A stretch of 64,000 nucleotides of DNA, taken from Bacteroidota bacterium (GTDB taxonomy: Bacteria; Bacteroidota; Bacteroidia; B-17B0; Aurantibacillaceae). How positions within the stretch are numbered: position 1 is the first letter of the stretch; the number at the start of each line of letters is the position of its first letter. Location of the stretch: positions 1-64,000 of the forward strand of contig JAJNBG010000014.1 in assembly GCA_021155905.1 (NCBI GenBank), read 5' to 3'. Shown in pieces: positions 18,234-28,072 of this stretch. The notes under the pieces are model-generated. The model was not told the origin of the DNA. It did not search any database and worked only from the letters and a program-made list of their open reading frames with translations. Position numbers and translations under genes: made by a program.

Positions 18234-19535
18234 ATGAGTGCCTCATTGCCTGAAATAGAAACCCGACCTTTATCTGAAATCCAAAAATACCAGGAAAAAA
18301 AATTACATGACCTTTTATCTTATGTAAGCATTCATTCTGATTTTTATAGAGCACGATTTAAGCAACACGGAATTCATATTTCTGAAATCAAGACGCTTCA
18401 TGACCTTGAAAAAATTCCGGTAACCTCAAAAGATGATCTTTACCATCATAACCAGGAATTCATTTGTGTTCCCTCAGAAAAAATAATTGATTACGTAACA
18501 ACAAGCGGAACATTGGGAGATCCCCTGACATTTGTTTTAACGGATAAAGATCTTGACCGCCTTGCTTATAATGAACATATTTCTTTAGCCTGTGCGGGCG
18601 GAAGTAAAAATGACATCTACCAATTAATGACAACCATTGACCGGAGATTTATGGCAGGTATGGCCTATTTTTTGGGATTAAAACAAATGGGTGCCGGCGT
18701 TGTGAGAGTTGGAAACGGAATGCCGGAATTTCAGTGGGATACAATCAAACGTTTAAAACCAACCATTGCCATTGCGGTTCCTTCTTTTTTATTAAAACTT
18801 ATTGAGTTTGCAGAACAAAATAATATTGACTACAAAAACTGCAGCATCAAAAAAGTAGTTTGTATTGGTGAGGCCATTAGAAATGAGGACTTCACATACA
18901 ATACGTTAGGGAAGAGAATTACTGATAAATGGCCGTTACAATTATTCAGCACCTACGCTTCTACTGAAATGGGCGCCGCTTTTACCGAATGCTTAGCCGG
19001 CAAAGGGGGGCATCACCATCCTGAATTATTAATTGCAGAATTTTTAGATGATAATAACCTACCGGTACCGCATGGTGAGGCCGGAGAACTAACGGTTACC
19101 ACATTAGGCGTTGAAGGCATGCCATTGATCCGGTTCAAAACAGGTGACATTTGCAAAGCCTATGATGAACAATGTTCATGCGGACGAACAACGATGCGTA
19201 TCAGTCCTATTCTTGGGCGTAAACAACAAATGATCAAATTTAAAGGGACGAGTTTATACCCGCCGGCTTTGTATGATATTTTAAATACCGTTCCCTATAT
19301 TAAAAACTATATAGTGGAAGTATACACCAATGATATTGGCACCGACGAAATTGTTATTAATATTGGAGCCGTCAATCCACCTGAAAATTTTGATAAAGAT
19401 CTGAAAGATCATTTTAGAGCAAAATTAAGGGTGGCGCCCGCAATAATATTAGAAACTCCTGAAAATATTAGTAAACGTCAGTTGCCTGAAATGAGCAGAA
19501 AACCAATCACATTTATAGACCGAAGAAGCAAATAA
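18234..19535 (+). CDS. PaaK-like acyl/aryl-CoA ligase (AMP-forming)
   Basis: The 433 aa match the phenylacetate-CoA ligase branch of the adenylate-forming superfamily. The ATP-binding P-loop equivalent is DYVTTSGTLGDPLTFVLT, followed by IAVPSFLLKLIEF, the LFSTYASTEMG motif, the hinge region LIRFKTGDICKAYDEQCSCGRTTMRI with its CxCGR turn, and a C-terminal domain with FKGTSLYPPALYDIL. These enzymes activate a carboxylic acid as an acyl-adenylate and usually transfer it to CoA. No phenylacetate pathway genes are nearby. Instead its stop overlaps the start of an acyltransferase (TAATG), which suggests that the activated acyl group is handed on to that enzyme. The real substrate is unknown. Confidence 0.85.
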   Translation: MSASLPEIETRPLSEIQKYQEKKLHDLLSYVSIHSDFYRARFKQHGIHISEIKTLHDLEKIPVTSKDDLYHHNQEFICVPSEKIIDYVTTSGTLGDPLTFVLTDKDLDRLAYNEHISLACAGGSKNDIYQLMTTIDRRFMAGMAYFLGLKQMGAGVVRVGNGMPEFQWDTIKRLKPTIAIAVPSFLLKLIEFAEQNNIDYKNCSIKKVVCIGEAIRNEDFTYNTLGKRITDKWPLQLFSTYASTEMGAAFTECLAGKGGHHHPELLIAEFLDDNNLPVPHGEAGELTVTTLGVEGMPLIRFKTGDICKAYDEQCSCGRTTMRISPILGRKQQMIKFKGTSLYPPALYDILNTVPYIKNYIVEVYTNDIGTDEIVINIGAVNPPENFDKDLKDHFRAKLRVAPAIILETPENISKRQLPEMSRKPITFIDRRSK

Positions 19536-20710
19536 TGAAACTATATATATCACAAGCCCCAAAACAAATCAGCAATTTTGCAAAAGAGTTTAATTTCGAA
19601 ACTTTAAGGCCTTATTACGATAGTGAATCAAAAGAAGTGATGAACCGTCTTGCTTATTATGAGACGTATTACAAAGCCATGGCTTTTTTATGGCCCGAGA
19701 TGACGAAGGAGCAAATGATTGAAAAAGCCCTGAACACAAAATCACCTTATGAGTTTCAAACCGGCTACATGAGGGACGCCATTTGGAAAATAGTGAACTC
19801 AACATCAACAGGATTAACCTGGAGCGGACTTGAAAACCTGGATAGAAATAAAGCCTATTTGTACATCGCCAATCATCGTGATATCTTATTAGACAGTGCG
19901 ATCCTTCAAATCATTTTAGATAAGGAAGAATTTGAAACTTCAGAAATCACGTTCGGTTCTAATTTGATGGAAGAAGGTTTTATCACCGATTTCGGAAGAA
20001 TGAACCGCATGTTCACGGTTAAAAGAGAAGGAAATGTCAAAGAATTATATGATATTTCCAGGCAGTTAAGCGCTTACATCCGTCATGTGATCCTTGACAA
20101 GAACACCAGTGTTTGGATTGCACAACGTAACGGACGAACGAAGGACGGCAGCGATATCACTCAAACCGGTTTATTAAAAATGTTAAACCTGAGCGGAGAT
20201 GCTGATTTTAAAAAAAGTTTTTCTGAATTAAATATCGTTCCCCTAACCATCAGCTTTGAGTATGAGCCCTGCGACAACCTGAAAGTGCAGGAATTGTACT
20301 TGTCGTCTTTACACACTAAATATGTGAAAGCACCCGGAGAAGATCTTAACAGTATTTTAACCGGAATTAAACAACCTAAGGGAAAGATTCACGTTGCTTT
20401 TGGGAAACCCATAAAAGAAGAACTTGCTGAGATAGATAAAGTAACAAATGAAAATGAAAAAATAAAATTACTGGCAGCTCAGATTGACAAATGTATTTAT
20501 CAGAACTATAAGCTAAATCCGGTTAATTACATTGCCTATGATCTTCTGAACCAAACGAATATTTTTGAAAACAATTATACTCAAACCGAAAAAGAATCTT
20601 TCCTAAACTATATCAGTCAGAAGATAAAAGCCATGACCGGAGAAGCTGAAGTCCTGAAAAATCTCTTTTTAACGATGTACGCGAATCCGGTGGTCAACAA
20701 ATTAAAATAG
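19535..20710 (+). CDS. PlsC-like 1-acyl-glycerol-phosphate acyltransferase family protein
   Basis: The 391-aa protein contains the acyltransferase block I YLYIANHRDILLDSA (catalytic NHxxxxD), block II FGRMNRMFTVKREGN and block III SVWIAQRNGRTKDGSD, in the spacing typical of PlsC-type acyltransferases, plus PLTISFEYEPC. It is longer than ordinary PlsC (about 240 aa), with roughly 100 extra residues before the NHxxxxD motif and a C-terminal helical extension. It is translationally coupled to the PaaK-like ligase by a TAATG overlap. The pair probably acylates a lipid or another acceptor. The substrate is unknown, and no transmembrane segment is obvious. Confidence 0.82.
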   Translation: MKLYISQAPKQISNFAKEFNFETLRPYYDSESKEVMNRLAYYETYYKAMAFLWPEMTKEQMIEKALNTKSPYEFQTGYMRDAIWKIVNSTSTGLTWSGLENLDRNKAYLYIANHRDILLDSAILQIILDKEEFETSEITFGSNLMEEGFITDFGRMNRMFTVKREGNVKELYDISRQLSAYIRHVILDKNTSVWIAQRNGRTKDGSDITQTGLLKMLNLSGDADFKKSFSELNIVPLTISFEYEPCDNLKVQELYLSSLHTKYVKAPGEDLNSILTGIKQPKGKIHVAFGKPIKEELAEIDKVTNENEKIKLLAAQIDKCIYQNYKLNPVNYIAYDLLNQTNIFENNYTQTEKESFLNYISQKIKAMTGEAEVLKNLFLTMYANPVVNKLK

Positions 20711-20727
20711 CGTGGCTTTTGTCAGTT

Positions 20728-22788
20728 TTATTTGGTGATCCCGGTTTTCAATTCGTGAAACAAATTGCAGATTTTAGCCTCCGCTTCATTTTTTGAGGGC
20801 GTACCATCTAATAGTATTTGATTGATGAATACTTCCCTGTTTTCTTTCAAATCATATATGACACTATAAAAAATGTATTGTTTCTTTTTACCCGCTATCA
20901 CAACAAAGCCGGTTTTTAAAACATGAGATGTACCATAGGTATCTATTATATTTCTTATCTCATCCGCGCTAAAAACAGGAACTCTGGATTTTTCATTATC
21001 CCGGCCATCCATTCTCTCATATAACCAATCATTGACCACAGAAAAGTCATTCATTTTATTTACCTCGTCACTTCTAATTAATCCAGGATCCAATACGACA
21101 AGACGAAAGTTTTGCTTTTCCGCACATGACCTGATTGCACTAACCACATTTTGCTGTTGGATATCCGCTTCAATATAATTGCTTTGCTTACCATCCTCGT
21201 TGAAAATAATATAAAAAGGGTCCAACGACATAACACTGCTAATATTACCAACTACCCGCATTTTTTTTGTAAACTTATTAATTTTATAACTTTTTGGGGT
21301 ATAAGGAGCTACTACTTCATGACCTACTGTTCTTGGAAATTTTACGGCAAATTCCTTATCCGTTGAAAATAAATCAGCGAAAACATTTTTGTAATAAGAA
21401 GTTGAGTCTTTATAAGGACTTACGTTTGTTATTTTTATATTATCATCAAACGTTTCCAAATCACAATTAGTGTAATACATCAGGTTAATGAGACTATCAG
21501 ATATCGCATTTAAGACGCGATCTTCCGGGTATTTTTTATGTTTTCGGAAAGTAAAATTTAAAGCCAAAATATTCCATTCATTATCAGGCATTTTATTTAT
21601 TAAATGATACAATTGTTGGGGATAACTTTCTACCTCAAGATAATGAATGGGCCCGTCCAAATAAGAATCCTTATTATATCTTAAAAAACCGATTCTGTTC
21701 AGGGAAATAGCATACACACATTTAGCAATTGTTTGTGCCAGGAAAATATTGTCAGGGTATTTTTGTGTCAAAATATAAGCTGAATATAAAGCGCTGTTAT
21801 AATCCCGATTTTTCAAAAACAGCCTGCATACTTCAAACCGGCAAATATCCCGTATGTAGTCAAATCTGCTTTCACCAATAATATTTGTTAGCTTACCAGT
21901 ACTGTTATTTTCATTTATTAGTTGCTCAACAGCAGCTTTTCGTTTAGCTGTGTTTGGATGAGTATGCTCAGAATCATCTTCATTGGCGTTATACCTTATA
22001 GGAGCTACATCTTTTAAAAAATACCTTTCCGGGATTTTATAATTATCAGATTCAAAAAAAGATTTTTTAAATTCGACTAATTCAAAAGGCAAAGATGCGC
22101 CCTGAAGAACTTCAAAAAGGTCTTTGGCCTGAACAAGATCATATTTTGTCGTCTCCAGGAGTTTAAAACCTTCTATATCAGCTTCGCCCTCATGTTCCTT
22201 TGAATATTGGCACTTCTCGAGTAAAAGGGTCTCTTGTGTTTTTCCTTCCGCGCTGCTTTCCAGCTTTTCATTATGTATGTACCCAAGTATATTATGTTGT
22301 TTTACATAATGTGTTATTTCATGGCATAAAACATACGCTAGCTGCGCTTCGTTTTTCGTATGAGCAATCAGCCCGACATCAACAAACAAATACCCCTTAT
22401 CATAACAATATGCATTAACAACAGAAGACTTCAAGGCGTAAATGTTGATTTTTTTTCTTAATTCGGGCTGGTCTTTTAAAATGATATCTACTATTTCATT
22501 AATATAAATGGTAACCTCATCATTGATCAGTGCATTTCCACTCTTTATTTTTTTTTCAATCTCATAGTTTGCTGCTGTCAAGTATGTTGATTTAAGACTC
22601 TTATTAAGATCTTCGGTTTTACTTAATTCTGTGATTTCCTGAGCGACCGTTTCTTTTATGTCTTTTGTGAAGATCTCCGGCAAAGCTCCCTGTGACTTTA
22701 ATGGCTTGTAATCCAATTTAAGGTTTTGCTGTGAAAACAAACACAGTTTAATGCCAAATAGAAAAATTAATAAAAATATATTTCTCAT
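20728..22788 (-). CDS. Exported M48-family metallopeptidase
   Basis: The 686-aa product has a signal peptide (MRNIFLLIFLFGIKLCLFSQQ) and an M48-type domain with zinc motif HEITH at residues 156-160 inside AQLAYVLCHEITHYVKQH, and the third ligand in the EHEGEADIEGFKLL segment. The preceding VVNAYCYDKGYLFVDVGLI is the usual family strand. The long C-terminal part (about 400 aa) contains helical, possibly TPR-like sequence (FLKNRDYNSALYSAYILTQKYPDNIFLAQTIAKCVYAI) and an unrecognised terminal domain. The overall plan resembles BepA-like periplasmic peptidases, but the C-terminal domain is not familiar. A TATTTTTG promoter element lies about 57 nt upstream. Confidence 0.82.
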   Translation of the reverse strand: MRNIFLLIFLFGIKLCLFSQQNLKLDYKPLKSQGALPEIFTKDIKETVAQEITELSKTEDLNKSLKSTYLTAANYEIEKKIKSGNALINDEVTIYINEIVDIILKDQPELRKKINIYALKSSVVNAYCYDKGYLFVDVGLIAHTKNEAQLAYVLCHEITHYVKQHNILGYIHNEKLESSAEGKTQETLLLEKCQYSKEHEGEADIEGFKLLETTKYDLVQAKDLFEVLQGASLPFELVEFKKSFFESDNYKIPERYFLKDVAPIRYNANEDDSEHTHPNTAKRKAAVEQLINENNSTGKLTNIIGESRFDYIRDICRFEVCRLFLKNRDYNSALYSAYILTQKYPDNIFLAQTIAKCVYAISLNRIGFLRYNKDSYLDGPIHYLEVESYPQQLYHLINKMPDNEWNILALNFTFRKHKKYPEDRVLNAISDSLINLMYYTNCDLETFDDNIKITNVSPYKDSTSYYKNVFADLFSTDKEFAVKFPRTVGHEVVAPYTPKSYKINKFTKKMRVVGNISSVMSLDPFYIIFNEDGKQSNYIEADIQQQNVVSAIRSCAEKQNFRLVVLDPGLIRSDEVNKMNDFSVVNDWLYERMDGRDNEKSRVPVFSADEIRNIIDTYGTSHVLKTGFVVIAGKKKQYIFYSVIYDLKENREVFINQILLDGTPSKNEAEAKICNLFHELKTGITK

Positions 22789-22844
22789 AACAGATGTAAA
22801 GCTAAGAAAAAAGAAGGCTTGGTTTTTCCTAAAATGCCCTCAAC

Positions 22845-22852
22845 CAAAAATA
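22845..22852 (-). promoter_or_regulatory. Promoter -7 element (TATTTTTG) for the M48 peptidase gene
   Basis: A TAnnTTTG match on the minus strand gives a predicted start near 22838 and a leader of about 50 nt. No -33 TTG at the right distance. Confidence 0.45.
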
Positions 22853-22909
22853 AGTTCTCAAATAGAGTATATTTTTATATTTTTACCGAAACCTATATAT
22901 AATTCCCCT

Positions 22910-24526
22910 ATGAAAAAGAAACTATTAAGTATTATTTTCGTCCTTGTTTGCGGGTGCCTTTTAGCACAAAAAAATTATGAAAAAAGCGAAGCATTTGACG
23001 AGTTCGATGGCTGGACAAAGTTACTACAGCTTAGAAATAATAATACCGGATTAATGGAAATCAGTAAAAAAGAGGGTGTAAATTTTACGCTGTTTAATGC
23101 TCAAAAAAAGAAAATTTCATCTGGAAAACTCCCTTTAACAAAATTGGGAGAAAAACTTAATTTGGTTCAAATTGAAGGCGTTTATGATATCTCTGGTGAT
23201 TATGTAGCTTTCATTATTGGAACAGCAGAAGACAATAAAAAGAAACCGGTATTTTACCGATTAATCATTGATGGGAACAACGGCAAATTAAAAAGCGAAG
23301 AAGTTATCGGTGAGCTTGATGAAATGACGATGGGCGCTGCTTACGGAATGGTTTTCGGAGATACCGATGTGCCAACTTTTGTCATCGAAAAGGATCCTGA
23401 TTCAGATTATTATGCCATCATTAAATATAATACCATAGCCGCTGAAACTAAAGACCGTATTGAAGTATCGCATTTTGGTCCGGATCACAAGATGATTAAC
23501 AAGGCCAATTATAATACGCCTACCGATAAATATAAATTCACTAAATTTCTATCTGCTTATGTTCATGGCAGTGATTATGTGTTAATAGGAACAAGCGCCT
23601 TTAATACAAAAAAATCTGGTGGCGAAGAAGTAAGGTATTATGTGGCTCAACTAAATAAAGGTAAAACGCTGTTCGTTCAAAAAGAACTGCAATATACAGA
23701 GTACACAAAATCTGCTAAATCTTATTTTATTTATAATAAGCCAAAAAATATGGTAACCATGATGCTTTTACTTCCAGTTGCGAAGTCTAATCGGTGGTCA
23801 CAATTAAATCAAAATATTAACCCTACATCAATGGCATTAGACAAGCCTTACCAGGCCGATTATTCCAAAATAGAATCTATCTATAAAACGAAGATGGAAA
23901 GGAAAGATGAGTTTGGAGGAATGATTCAGGGCTCTTTTGTTGATAAAGCCGGTAATTTAACTTTTTTAATCCAACAGACGATAAAGAAATTAGGATCTGG
24001 GGGAATGGGAATGCCGGCTCCGGTTGAGGCAACTATTTTCGGCGATGTAGCATTGATAACTATGTCGCCTGAGGGGAAAGAGGTTTCTTCTGCTTTGTTT
24101 CCTTATAGCGTATACAGAAAAGGTGATCATGACCCTTTTTGTTACAACAGTGCGCGCAAGGGCCGCAGAGTAAACAGTGGTTTTTCGCCTGTGTCTGATA
24201 ACGACTGGTATTATGGAATAGATTTCATTTCTACGGATAATGCCAGCTATTTGTTCTTTAATAATACTATCGATAATATGGAAAAACCGGAAAATAAGGA
24301 AGCCGGTATGATTAGAGGTATTTCAGGAACAAATGGTGTAATGTATACTTACAAAGGAGGTACCCTTAAAAAAGAATTTATGTTTGGCCAGCCAGCCGAT
24401 AAAAAAGAAGCAAAATTCATTAATCCTGGATCATCCGATTATAATGCAACAACAAAAACTTATTGCACGGTTTTAACAGATCCCAAATTAAAAAAATCCA
24501 CCGTTGTGTGGACAAAACTAGATTAA
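22910..24526 (+). CDS. Secreted protein of unknown function
   Basis: The product is 538 aa when started at the ATG at 22910, which gives a clean signal peptide (MKKKLLSIIFVLVCGCLLAQ). The ORF-track start at 22751 adds 53 residues that run back into the divergent M48 gene and is rejected. The mature protein is rich in beta-type sequence (KPVFYRLIIDGNNGKL, YVLIGTSAFNTKKSGGEEVRYYVAQL, ATIFGDVALITMSPEGKEV) with a possible beta-propeller look. No motif is recognisable. It is the first of three consecutive plus-strand secreted proteins, each followed by its own terminator. Confidence 0.78.
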   Translation: MKKKLLSIIFVLVCGCLLAQKNYEKSEAFDEFDGWTKLLQLRNNNTGLMEISKKEGVNFTLFNAQKKKISSGKLPLTKLGEKLNLVQIEGVYDISGDYVAFIIGTAEDNKKKPVFYRLIIDGNNGKLKSEEVIGELDEMTMGAAYGMVFGDTDVPTFVIEKDPDSDYYAIIKYNTIAAETKDRIEVSHFGPDHKMINKANYNTPTDKYKFTKFLSAYVHGSDYVLIGTSAFNTKKSGGEEVRYYVAQLNKGKTLFVQKELQYTEYTKSAKSYFIYNKPKNMVTMMLLLPVAKSNRWSQLNQNINPTSMALDKPYQADYSKIESIYKTKMERKDEFGGMIQGSFVDKAGNLTFLIQQTIKKLGSGGMGMPAPVEATIFGDVALITMSPEGKEVSSALFPYSVYRKGDHDPFCYNSARKGRRVNSGFSPVSDNDWYYGIDFISTDNASYLFFNNTIDNMEKPENKEAGMIRGISGTNGVMYTYKGGTLKKEFMFGQPADKKEAKFINPGSSDYNATTKTYCTVLTDPKLKKSTVVWTKLD

Positions 24527-24546
24527 CATAGTAATTTTGAATCTTA

Positions 24547-24581
24547 AACAACTTTACTTTTCCAGTAAAGTTGTTTTTTTT
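24547..24581 (+). terminator. Rho-independent terminator
   Basis: A perfect stem CAACTTTACT/AGTAAAGTTG with loop TTTCC is followed by seven or more T, 20 nt after the stop of the secreted-protein gene. Confidence 0.9.
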
Positions 24582-24648
24582 AGAAGACAATCGGTTTTAT
24601 GATTTCAAAATACCCTGCTGTGGGTACTAACCTTTATTTTGTACTTTT

Positions 24649-24656
24649 TAACTTTG
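24649..24656 (+). promoter_or_regulatory. Promoter -7 element (TAACTTTG)
   Basis: A TAnnTTTG match lies 24 nt before the ATG at 24681, with a predicted leader of about 18 nt. It also argues against the ORF-track start at 24639, which would lie upstream of the promoter element. Confidence 0.5.
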
Positions 24657-24680
24657 ACAATAAAATACCAAAATCCAACT

Positions 24681-26462
24681 ATGAAAAAATTAATTTTACT
24701 TTCAACCGCTTGCATTTTTAGTTTCCAATCAATCAAAGCGCAGGTTCCAATTCTTGAAAAAACCTATGAAGTATCCAGGAAAGCGAAAAACGGATACCTG
24801 GGAAATATTGAAATGAACAAGGAAAAAGAAACAATCGATATGATCTATGTTTTACCTTCATTACTTCCCAGAAAAGTAAAAACTGAGATCTACACCTATG
24901 ACAAAGACCTTAATTTATTAAATACCGTAAGAGAAGAAGAATGGGCGGAAAAACTGAAGACACGCTGGAAATGGTTCAACTATAAAGGTGATGTTTATTC
25001 CACTATTAATCTTGCTGCGTCTGTCGATTTGACTGGAGGCGTTGTTTTCAGGCAAAAACAAATAACCTATTACTATAACTGGTATTACGGTCGATATACG
25101 AAAAAAGTAAAACAACTGGAAAAAATTAAAGCAAAAACAGAAACCGATTCAAAGTATGCGTACAGAGCATCTTATGAGGTGGAAGCTGATAGTAATTTAC
25201 TTGTAATAGCAGGGAGAACAGAAAAGAAAACACATAAAGCCTATACACATTTTGACATCCTAAGTTGTGACAACAAAGTGAATATTAAACCAATTGGCAC
25301 TCTTGAATTTAAATATCCAAATGGAGTGTATTTTTCCGCTCCTTTAAAAGATGATAATGAGGCATTGAGTAATGATGATTTCCCTCGTGACTGGATTCTG
25401 ATTTTTGCCCCAATTGGCATGTTTAAAGACGATAAAGATCCTAAACCAACTAACTATACCTACGTGCGCCTATCTCCACAAGGACAGGTAGTAGAGCGTT
25501 TCAATTTCGATTCACCTTCCAACGGATGGCGTGTATTAGGCGCCTATGAAAAAGATGGTTCTGTGTTCCTTTATGGATCAGCCATAACCAAAGATCCTAC
25601 TGAAAAATACATAGATAAATTGTATAATAATTTACAGATGGCCCCAACCACTTCAGCTTCCCAGGAGGAGAAAGATTTAGCCGCTGCTGCACCTAACGGC
25701 AATCCATTTGGGGGTTTTGCTGCCATGAGCTCCACAGATTATGGCGCTACACAAGAAGCTCTGGATGTTCCATTGGATGAATTAAAATATACAAACTTCC
25801 AGATAGGAAAGATAACCAATAGTAAATTTGATTTCATTAGTTCACCAAATATCGAAGAGTTTGAGAAAAAGAAGGCAAAACCTGCTGACCAAAAGAAATT
25901 CGTGGCGTTTGACGGGAAAAAATTTGTAGTAAACGGAATATCTTTTACCAGTTCAGGAGATGTATTTATTAGTGGTCAGGATTTTGTCAAGAAAGATAAT
26001 AAAAAGATTTACAAAGGGGTTTATATGTTTCAATTTGAACCAAACGGCACATTGAAAAAGAATTATGGTGTCTTTATCGATCAAAGCAAAAAGAAAGGTT
26101 TCATGAGCAACAAACTATTGACGTCTGATATGATCATGGCTGATAACTCTATTTTTGAATCAGGAGATGGCAAGAGCTTATATTGGTTAATGAGATCAGC
26201 AAAAACCGTCGTGTGCAATACAGAAACGTCGGGAGGATATAAAACAGAGACCTGCACGCCCTTATTTGGTTTTGATTACGGAAGCATTAATATAACAAAT
26301 GGTGAACTTTCAGAATTCAAATCCTTCGGTGATGAGGAAAAAAGAGAATACTACCTCTTTGCCAATACATCAAGCTATAAAATGGGAACCAACCTGTTTT
26401 TCTTCAGTGAAACAAAAAAAGGCGACAAAATCCTATTAACCAGAATGGATCTTACAAAATAA
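24681..26462 (+). CDS. Secreted protein of unknown function
   Basis: The product is 593 aa from the ATG at 24681, beginning with signal peptide MKKLILLSTACIFSFQSIKAQ. The 14 residues added by the ORF-track start overlap a TAACTTTG promoter element. The mature sequence has repeated strand-like segments (TIDMIYVLPSLL, ILIFAPIGMF, TYVRLSPQGQVVERFNF, VLGAYEKDGSVFLYGSA, KIYKGVYMFQFEPNGTLKKNYG) suggesting a beta-propeller-type fold, and a linker rich in Ala, Ser and Asp near residues 325-365. It resembles the preceding gene in size, export signal and strand pattern and may be a distant paralogue. No catalytic motif is visible. Confidence 0.78.
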   Translation: MKKLILLSTACIFSFQSIKAQVPILEKTYEVSRKAKNGYLGNIEMNKEKETIDMIYVLPSLLPRKVKTEIYTYDKDLNLLNTVREEEWAEKLKTRWKWFNYKGDVYSTINLAASVDLTGGVVFRQKQITYYYNWYYGRYTKKVKQLEKIKAKTETDSKYAYRASYEVEADSNLLVIAGRTEKKTHKAYTHFDILSCDNKVNIKPIGTLEFKYPNGVYFSAPLKDDNEALSNDDFPRDWILIFAPIGMFKDDKDPKPTNYTYVRLSPQGQVVERFNFDSPSNGWRVLGAYEKDGSVFLYGSAITKDPTEKYIDKLYNNLQMAPTTSASQEEKDLAAAAPNGNPFGGFAAMSSTDYGATQEALDVPLDELKYTNFQIGKITNSKFDFISSPNIEEFEKKKAKPADQKKFVAFDGKKFVVNGISFTSSGDVFISGQDFVKKDNKKIYKGVYMFQFEPNGTLKKNYGVFIDQSKKKGFMSNKLLTSDMIMADNSIFESGDGKSLYWLMRSAKTVVCNTETSGGYKTETCTPLFGFDYGSINITNGELSEFKSFGDEEKREYYLFANTSSYKMGTNLFFFSETKKGDKILLTRMDLTK

Positions 26463-26479
26463 GAAACACAACAGATTAA

Positions 26480-26517
26480 ATTGCCTCAAATTATAAATAG
26501 TTTGGGGCAATTTTTTT
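26480..26517 (+). terminator. Rho-independent terminator
   Basis: The stem ATTGCCTCAAA/TTTGGGGCAAT (one T-G pair) with a 10-nt loop is followed by a T run, 18 nt after the stop of the preceding gene. Confidence 0.88.
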
Positions 26518-26529
26518 AAATACGAATTT

Positions 26530-28056
26530 ATGCAAATGAAAATAATTGTATCCGGCTTACTTATTATGAGTAGCTTTTTAGCTAAAGCGCAGGACGCGTA
26601 TGCACCGATCAACCTTGGTCCGGCAATAAACTCAAAAAACGGTGAAGGACAATCGGTAGTCTCCGCTGATGGAAAAGAAATATATTTCTGGAGAGAGCTT
26701 TACAGGCAATCCATTGGAGAGACTGTTCAAAGTGCCTGGTATTCAAAACAAGACAGTAGCGGCAAATGGATTCCGGCCAAATATATGAGTAAACCTTTTA
26801 ATACAGGTTTAGTAAGTTCAGGTATATATAACGTTTCTCCGGATAACAACAGCATTTTACTCAGAGGTTATTTTAAAAACAGTGAACGTCTTAAGGGAGG
26901 TTTTTCCATGGTAACCCGTGGAGCAAGAGGATGGAATGATCCAATTGGATTAGAAGTTCCTGATTACAACGAAATGTCACAGGGAAGGTTTTCAGGAGGT
27001 TTTTTAATGCCGGATGGAAAAGGATTGATCATCTATTTAAGCGAAACCGCGGGCAGTACTATTTGTGATTTATATGTTTCCTTTAAAAAAGAAGACGGTA
27101 CTTTTACGAGACCAGCTTATATTACCGGCTTAAATACAGCAAATACGGAATCCACTCCGTTTATCGCTTCCGATAATAAAACATTATATTTTTCAAGCGA
27201 TAGGCCCGGTGGTTTAGGGAATAATGACATATGGAAAGCAACGCGCTTAGATGACACATGGATGAATTGGTCAACCCCTCAGAATCTTGGTCCAACCATT
27301 AACTCAGCAGACTGGGATGCTTATTTTTCGTTAGACGCAAAAGGCGAATATGCCTACATGACAAGTTCGCAAAATAGTTTGGGTAGCAGCGATATTGTAA
27401 AAATAAAACTAGCAGTAGAGAATAAACCTGAGCCTGTTGTATTGATAAAAGGAAAGGTTCTAAATAAAAATACGAATCAACCGGTTGAAGCAAAGATCAG
27501 TTACGAAAATCTGGCAACAGGATTAAATCAGGGCGTTGCTATTAGTAATCCTATGACAGGCGAATATCAGATAGCTTTGCCGTATGGTATCAACTACGGA
27601 TTCAGTGCATCCGCGCCTGCTTATGTTTCAATTTCCGACAACATAGATCTCACAGCCATTTCAGAATATAAAGAAATGACCCGCGACCTTTTCCTTGCTC
27701 CATTGGAAACAGGACAAGTTGTAAGGATCAACAATATTTTCTTCGAATTTGCGAAAGCAGATCTTAAAACTGAATCTTTTTCCGAATTGAACCGACTTGT
27801 AAAATTAATGGAACAAAATCCAACGATGGAAATCGCCTTAGGCGGACACACTGACAATGTCGGCTCGGAAGAATCCAATTTAAAATTATCAACTGACCGC
27901 GCCAAAGCTGTTTTAAACTACCTGGTTTCAAAGGGAATTACACAATCAAGAATAAGCTCAAATGGTTATGGAAAATCAAAGCCTGTTGTTGAAAATGATA
28001 CCGAAGAAAACAGGGCACTTAACAGGCGTGTTGAATTTACGATCATTAAAATTTAA
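26530..28056 (+). CDS. Exported OmpA-family protein with PD40 beta-propeller repeats
   Basis: The 508-aa product has a signal peptide (MKIIVSGLLIMSSFLAKAQ), then WD40-like (PD40) repeats such as STPFIASDNKTLYFSSDRPGG followed by NNDIWKATR, and an earlier VSADGKEIYFWREL. A carboxypeptidase-regulatory-like segment follows (VLIKGKVLNKNTNQPVEAKISY). The C terminus is an OmpA/MotB peptidoglycan-binding domain (INNIFFEFAKADLKTESFSEL, LGGHTDNVGSEESNLKLS, NRRVEFTII). The order PD40 - CRD - OmpA resembles the T9SS-associated protein PorE, but the N-terminal TPR region of PorE is missing. It is probably a periplasmic or outer-membrane protein anchored to peptidoglycan. Either the first ATG or the second (M3) could be the start. 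Confidence 0.88.
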   Translation: MQMKIIVSGLLIMSSFLAKAQDAYAPINLGPAINSKNGEGQSVVSADGKEIYFWRELYRQSIGETVQSAWYSKQDSSGKWIPAKYMSKPFNTGLVSSGIYNVSPDNNSILLRGYFKNSERLKGGFSMVTRGARGWNDPIGLEVPDYNEMSQGRFSGGFLMPDGKGLIIYLSETAGSTICDLYVSFKKEDGTFTRPAYITGLNTANTESTPFIASDNKTLYFSSDRPGGLGNNDIWKATRLDDTWMNWSTPQNLGPTINSADWDAYFSLDAKGEYAYMTSSQNSLGSSDIVKIKLAVENKPEPVVLIKGKVLNKNTNQPVEAKISYENLATGLNQGVAISNPMTGEYQIALPYGINYGFSASAPAYVSISDNIDLTAISEYKEMTRDLFLAPLETGQVVRINNIFFEFAKADLKTESFSELNRLVKLMEQNPTMEIALGGHTDNVGSEESNLKLSTDRAKAVLNYLVSKGITQSRISSNGYGKSKPVVENDTEENRALNRRVEFTIIKI

Positions 28057-28072
28057 TTCTAATTCATCAAAT

